A stretch of DNA of 64,000 nucleotides from Cryptomeria japonica (taxonomy: Eukaryota; Streptophyta; Pinopsida; Cupressales; Cupressaceae), in contig NC_081413.1 of the NCBI RefSeq assembly GCF_030272615.1, positions 442,455,038 to 442,519,037 on the forward strand, written 5' to 3'. Shown piece by piece: positions 59,031 to 64,000 of this stretch. Within the stretch, counting starts at the first letter, position 1; every line of letters begins with the position of its first letter. The position numbers and the translations under genes are program-made. The notes beneath the pieces are model-generated. The model had not been told where the DNA came from, did not search any database, and saw nothing but the letters and a program-made list of their open reading frames with translations.

Positions 59031-60967
59031 GTAAGCTGCTTTGGAGTTTTATGTTCTTCAGTTCAATGCTTGGAAGTCTTACAGTTTCGAGGTTTTTCGA
59101 TTTAGCAGTGATTTAATTGCATTGTGCATTTTACTTGCTCTCAAACGAGGGTTTCGTTTCTTGACACAATGTTGTCTAACTGTTAATAGAGAATTGGAAG
59201 AATGTAGCATTTTAAATTTTAAGTCTCTATGATGGCATATGTGTTATAAGTTGTTTTGTTAGTGCCAGATTTATTTATGATTCAGTAATAGCTAGTACTG
59301 ATAAAAAAAAATACACAGAAAACTGATATCATCATTTAAACTGGACCATTTAATTATCTGGGCTATTCTTGATTCATTGATAAGACTAAATCAATAGAAT
59401 TTTGTTGGGAGTTTTGACAATCTTTCATGTGTGGCTTCTTGTATTAGCTCTACTTTCAAATGCGTTCAGCCAGAATATCATTTTTGTGTTCTTACACATT
59501 TATAGTGCGCAGAGTCTACTGTTGGTTTTTATTATTTTGATTACAATATATTGTTCAACGAAATGAGAATACCAAGTTATTATCAAATCTGCAACAATCT
59601 TTCACTAAATATGGCAAAGATGCATTGATCAGGATTAAATTAGGAAAATATTGAAATCTAATTTTCAAAATTTTCTATGTTTTAGTAAATTGCAATTTTG
59701 AGGGTCTTCGGTGCATTTTTGGACAAATGTTGGGCGCGGAAACACGAAGAAACATCTTCGATGTTTTCGAAATTTGGTTCTAGATTATTTGAATACCTTT
59801 CCAACGCATCAAACGGTTTGTAATTCGGAGCTAGGATGAGAAAGTTATGCCTTCTCAAAGTGGACTAAAATTTTATATTTAGTTTTTTGATAATTTTGAT
59901 AGTTTTAGTAGTTTAATTGTAATAAACATTATGGTGACTCTTCGTTTCAATTCCAAGGGATTTGTGTGACCCTTGGGATACATTCGACTTGTATAAACTC
60001 CAATTTTGAATAGAATGGAGACAGTTTTTGGTTTGCAATCTTCTTGTTGTCAATTTTTGTGTTGAAATCTACAATACCGCAGGTATCACACCAAGTATTG
60101 TAATCTGGTTTTCATAAATCAGATCATGCATCTTTCTTCTTCCTGATATAAGATATGTTACATGGTGTTTACATGGTGTTACACATCAGATCTAGTAAAC
60201 AACATATGAGAAGATTATTTCAAATTATATGAGAAGAATATGAATTTATAGCAGATTTTAAAGAATAGCAGATTTGTGAAAGAGATTTATAGCAAAAGTT
60301 TTGGAGAAAAAGGTTATCCATCATTGATTAAAGCTGTAACTTTCTTTTAGACTAAAATTTCAGTGCCACGTGGCAGACATGCGTTATATTCATAAGGATT
60401 CAGTTTACATCCAAAACCTTTCCAACCTCCCCCAAATTATTTATTTAATTATTAAATTTAAGCGTCTAAGAATATCCAATATTAATTATTAAAACTAGAT
60501 GATAATTTATTTAATTTTTAAGTTGGAAACATCAAATTTTTAATTATTAAATTAAAAATATCAAATTTTAAAATTTATTCTAGATTTTTAATCATCTAAG
60601 AATATCCTTCCTACCAATGTACAATAGGCTTTTAGCATTAGGTTGCGTTATGTGAGCATTTAAGACTGTGTCAAGTTGAATTCATTACCTGTGGTGCATA
60701 CCATCTTTGACCCTTTAGATAAAAATTTTGAACTTCAAAAGTTCGATGACTTGTGCAACTTGGGTTTGAGAATTGTTCATAGGCGTTTTTTTGCAGGCTT
60801 GCAAATCACTACAATTTATGATACAATACCTTTTTGTTTTTGTGAGAAAAGATCAAAGATATATAAAATGCCTTTGAAAACTTGTTTTACATCTAATCAT
60901 TTTGTGGAGGAATTTCAAATTAATTACTCTATTTTTTTCTTTAATTACACTCTTTTTCATACATAGT
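59031..60967. other. Unassigned; possible LTR-like tail near 60080
   Basis: 59690-60080 is moderately GC-richer, with a run of conserved-looking sequence ending CTACAATACCGCAGGTATCA. The end is reminiscent of an LTR tail followed by a weak primer-site match, but no partner was found. A 96-codon plus-strand frame ends at 60966; it lacks an early ATG and matches nothing I know. Confidence 0.25.
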
Positions 60968-60974
60968 TGTGGGG

Positions 60975-61434
60975 TGTTGATAACCGATGCTGCTCTAGCA
61001 TGCAGCTAGATTAATTTAGTTAATAGTTTTTTTGTTATTCATGCAAATAAAGCACGTACTCTAGCATGCATGAATCCTTTGGACTATTTTTAGTTTTGCT
61101 TTTTGCATGAGTTTGTTTTTAGTAAATAAAGCATGTTGTGCATGCACTTATTGTATTCTTAATTTAGGGAGTAGTTTGCTTTTTTTAGTTTGAGAGCCTT
61201 AGTAGTTTTCCATGCAATGCTAGGAATATATTTAGAACTGCAGTTATTATTTATTCTTCTAGGCTGCAAATTCTTTATATATACAACCTCTATGTAATTT
61301 TTTAATAAAGCTTCAATAAAAGAAATTGGTGTGTGCAATTCCAAAAAACAAGGTGGTTGTTATTGTGTGTTCTTTGTTATTTAATTTGATTAATCGGTTG
61401 GCTCTAAGGAGACATAGTAGTTTGAAATTCTACA
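60975..61434 (+). repeat. 5' LTR of a plus-strand copia element
   Basis: It opens TGTTGATAACCGATGC and ends AAATTCTACA, two bases before a perfect primer site. It has a TTTATATATAC box near 61272 and a CAATAAAAG signal near 61314, spaced unusually close. The left end is chosen from the TG after a G-run and could be 60968. The partner LTR is outside the window. Confidence 0.7.
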
Positions 61435-61436
61435 AG

Positions 61437-61448
61437 TGGTATCAGAGC
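61437..61448 (+). other. Primer binding site of the plus-strand copia
   Basis: TGGTATCAGAGC, complementary to initiator-Met tRNA, lies two bases after the LTR. A gag-like start MSNSNHML follows at 61504 but is broken by TAG at 61528-61530. Confidence 0.85.
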
Positions 61449-61522
61449 AGGTAAAATTGTTTTGGGTTAAAGTTTTATTGTTGGAATTTCGCCAAAGTTA
61501 ATCATGTCGAATTCTAACCATA

Positions 61523-61905
61523 TGCTATAGGAGTTGAAAAAATACAACACCACAAGAGCCCAAATAATATTTGCAAGCTAAAAAACCTATTACAAGGAGA
61601 AGCAATGAAGCAAATCATAGAAGGAAAGAATACACACGAAAAATATGCTCCAAAAGATGAGAGCTCAATAATCTCCAAAATGTATTGTCAATAATAATCC
61701 TTCTTCATACAATGAAAAGAAAGAACTCAACTTTTAATAGGTTAAGAAACCCTAAAAGGGAAAACCTAGGTTTGCACATAATAATTAATTAAAATAATTA
61801 TTATATGCACCTAAAGTTAGCTTAAGTGTAAAAGAGATAAAGGGAACTTAAATAATTAAACAAATAATGTTTAATTAATCAAGTAAATACCCAAATACTC
61901 TAACA
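61523..61905 (-). repeat. 3' LTR of the non-autonomous element
   Basis: About 383 bp, ending ACTCTAACA on the plus strand just before the C-run that forms the polypurine tract on the minus strand. The short right-hand copy visible (63848-64000) aligns with its first 155 bp. Confidence 0.72.
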
Positions 61906-63847
61906 CCCCCCCTTAAGCTAGACTTAAGGAGAAGCTAAAACCTAGAACAACTACTGAAAGCAATAAAGATGGGTCCCGACAACAAGGCCTGATCAGGTAC
62001 CCAAATACAATGAAATCTCTATGAACTGGAGAAATAGAGAAAACCATGTGGGAATAAAACTCTACTCCAAAAAGAGATCAAAAATAATATCACTAAAGCA
62101 TGAAGAACCTGCAAACTTTGTCGAAGAATAACTGTTGATCTGGAGAACCTTCACTGAAATAGAACATGACCAGGTAGAGAAAACTATAATCTGCATGAGT
62201 GCCCTCAAATGACACTACTCGAATCAGATGGCAAACAAAGGCAAACAACTAAACTCGAAGATACAGATGGCATGAGACACCAAAGCCTGAAGAGCTGATC
62301 AATCGAACCATGGAAGCATTAGAACCAACAGGATAAACCTCCCCATAATGCAGAAGTGGGAGAGGGACAGGAACACTAAAAAGGACAGCCAAAAAAAAAA
62401 TGCATGACGAAGAACCAAGAACATCAAAGGTGCTGAGACACATCATCATGAGGTGAATGTTGTGGAAGGAACACTCACTAGACAAAGGAAGATGGAAAAC
62501 AACAGGCAAACATCAACCCCCTCATGGCACTTGATCAATAGTGCATGTACAACAAGACACAAAATATGCAAGATTCCAAGTAAATAATGCATGATGGCAC
62601 TTTATCTTAGTGCGTTTGCATAAATACAAGATACAATGATAAGAAGACTGGAAATAGAAATGTGAACCAAAATAGAGACACCCTACTCAGAGAAGAGATC
62701 CCAGGACCTGAAATAACCACGATATCCACCAGAGTGCTCAAAAGCAAAAAACTGAATAAAATATGCATGGATAGAATCTAGAAATAAAACTTAGATGGCT
62801 GGAAAGTACACAACACATGCTTTCTAAATATATAAAATTTTTGAAAAACGGAGGTCGGATGCTCATTCTATAGCTCCCAGAGTGCAAAAACTAGACCTCA
62901 CTTTGACTAGAAAAAAACATAGTTAAATAGAAAAATTAGAAAAAATTACCAACACCATGAGGTCTAGCTCGGAACTAGCTTTTTGACGCCTATTCATTTT
63001 CAAAAAAATGACTCCGTATGTCCAAGATAGAGCCAAAAAACCAAATCTCCCCCTGAAAAAGCCAAAAAAAGGAGTCTGGTGGCTTGTTGGTGGTCCGGTG
63101 GCCAGTGGATGGTGGTTCGGCAGCTAGGCGGCGAAGGACCGGGGGTCGGGCGGCGAAGCTAGGTGGCCAGGCGATGGAGGAGGCCAGGTCAAGAGCTGAA
63201 GACGGCAGCCAGAGTGGATTCTGATGGCGGTGACCAGGGGCTGGTGGCGGCCGGGGAACGCAACAGAAGGTGGGCGGCCGACAGGAGCAATAGCGGTGGC
63301 CATCGGGGGCGCTGCCGGTGGGGAGAGGTCGGGTTGGGAGCAGGGAGCCGGTGGGGAGAAGCCAGTGGCGGGGGGCCGGAGATGGCAACGCGAAGCCCGA
63401 GCTGACAGCGACGGCACCGTACCTCCATCTGTAGGGCCTGCAACAACGTAGGGGCCTACGTACCGTGGGGACCCCAAAAAAACTTTTTCCCAAAATTTTT
63501 TTTTTCTTAAAAAGAAACAAACCCTTTTTTTTTTCCTTTTTTTCAAGAGATTTTTTTTTAAAAGCAAATTTTTGTCTGCATGCCATAAAAAGGCAAAATA
63601 TTTTTTTTAAATTTTTTTTCTCGATCTGCGTGCTAGGGTCGTACGGCCTGGATCTGATAAAAAAATGCTTCCAGAGGCTCAAGAACCAAAATAGGTCAAA
63701 TTTTATATGACCATAGGGGTTTTTGGGCCTTTTGAGCACGATGGTGAGGTTCGTTTAGGCCCAAAGTGCTCAGAAACCCTAGATTTGCTTCCAAAGCAAA
63801 AATTCTCAAAACAAGAATAGGCAGCTGCAGATCTGAAGCTCTGATAC
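61906..63847 (-). other. Interior of the non-autonomous element, with a GC-rich segment
   Basis: 61906-63050 is A-rich with no coding family recognised. 63060-63470 is sharply GC-rich and rich in GGTGG and CCGG motifs, unlike anything else in the window. It is followed by poly-T/poly-A runs (63479-63625). A 249-codon minus-strand frame spans 62990-63739, Pro/Arg/Ser-rich in the GC-rich part and Lys/Phe-rich in the homopolymer part. Composition alone explains it, and I would not call it a gene. The GC-rich segment may be captured host sequence. Confidence 0.55.
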
Positions 63848-64000
63848 TGTAAAGGATTTAAGAAAATACAACACCACAGGAGCCCAAATAATCTTTGCAA
63901 GCTGAAAAACCTATTACAAGGAGAAGCAATGAAACAAATCATAGAAGGAAAGAATACATAGGTAAAATATGCTCTAAAAGATGAGAGCTCAAAAATCTCC
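63848..64000 (-). repeat. 5' LTR of the non-autonomous element (partial)
   Basis: It begins TGTAAAGGATTTAAG next to the primer site and continues past the window edge. Confidence 0.75.

Larger units (their letters stand above)
61523..64000 (-). mobile_element. Non-autonomous LTR retrotransposon (truncated by window end)
   Basis: Two direct repeats, 61523-61905 and from 63848 to beyond 64000, share the AGAAAATACAACACCAC head with high identity and are the LTRs. The minus strand has a primer site beside the right LTR (63838-63847, GTATCAGAGC) and a polypurine tract beside the left (61906-61920, TTAAGGGGGGG). The interior is only about 1.9 kb and encodes no gag or pol, so it must depend on another element. 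The left end is approximate because the first dozen bases of the left LTR are altered. It interrupts the gag start of the preceding copia. Confidence 0.75.

Noticed and set aside
59570-60100. A complete LTR element ending near 60080.
   Set aside because: The primer-site match is weak and no partner LTR or internal coding was found; kept only as a low-confidence note.
62990-63739. A 249-codon open frame on the minus strand.
   Set aside because: It is driven by extreme composition (GC-rich block plus homopolymer runs), has no recognisable domain, and lies inside a non-autonomous LTR element.
1-64000. CRISPR arrays, bacterial operons, riboswitches, rRNA or tRNA genes.
   Set aside because: None was seen. 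The Met-tRNA-like strings are 12-base retrotransposon primer sites, not tRNA genes.

Overview
The window looks like nuclear DNA of a seed plant, most likely a gymnosperm. It is AT-rich and gene-poor, dominated by Ty1/copia and Ty3/gypsy LTR retrotransposons primed by initiator-Met tRNA, and it holds one AP2/ERF transcription factor gene and a nuclear copy of a plastid gene (psbJ). The gymnosperm assignment is inferred from general character, not from a marker; no bacterial or viral genome is present.

Layout. 1-960: 3' end and LTR of a copia element. 1336-2880 (minus): an RPA1-like (replication protein A large subunit) pseudogene in one frame. 3636-4055 (minus): an unrecognised coding remnant. 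4925-10139: a complete copia element (minus) with nearly identical LTRs. 10668-26508: a roughly 1.7-kb tandem duplication whose first copy is split by a complete chromodomain gypsy element (11739-24229, target duplication ATAAG), itself split by a complete copia element (13500-19514, target duplication GAAGG). 27118-36870: a duplicated unit carrying the ERF gene (minus; exon 1 at 33862-34042, exon 2 at 28967-29575, intron containing a decayed copia pol). 37037-37159: psbJ-like nuclear plastid DNA. 38080-44487: SIRE-like copia remnants, an LTR-like sequence and a large trinucleotide microsatellite. 46545-57110: a second, decayed copy of the ERF unit, without exon 1 and the AP2 domain, with two further insertions. 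58300-60970: mostly unassigned. 60975-64000: the 5' LTR and primer site of another copia element, interrupted by a non-autonomous LTR element with a GC-rich interior that runs off the window.

The coding remnants decay in a characteristic way. Reading frames stay in register over 1.3-4.5 kb but are punctuated by nonsense codons, mostly TAG, that are best explained by C-to-T changes on either strand (CAG to TAG, TGG to TAG). This fits deamination of methylated cytosine in silenced transposons. The only plausibly functional host gene is the ERF, and its C-terminal part needs either a short second intron or a frameshift. I found no convincing novel multi-gene system. The strongest leads are the nonsense-only decay, the ERF segmental duplication, the intronless RPA1-like pseudogene, an unclassified 1.8-kb insertion with its own ORFs, and the GC-rich non-autonomous LTR element.
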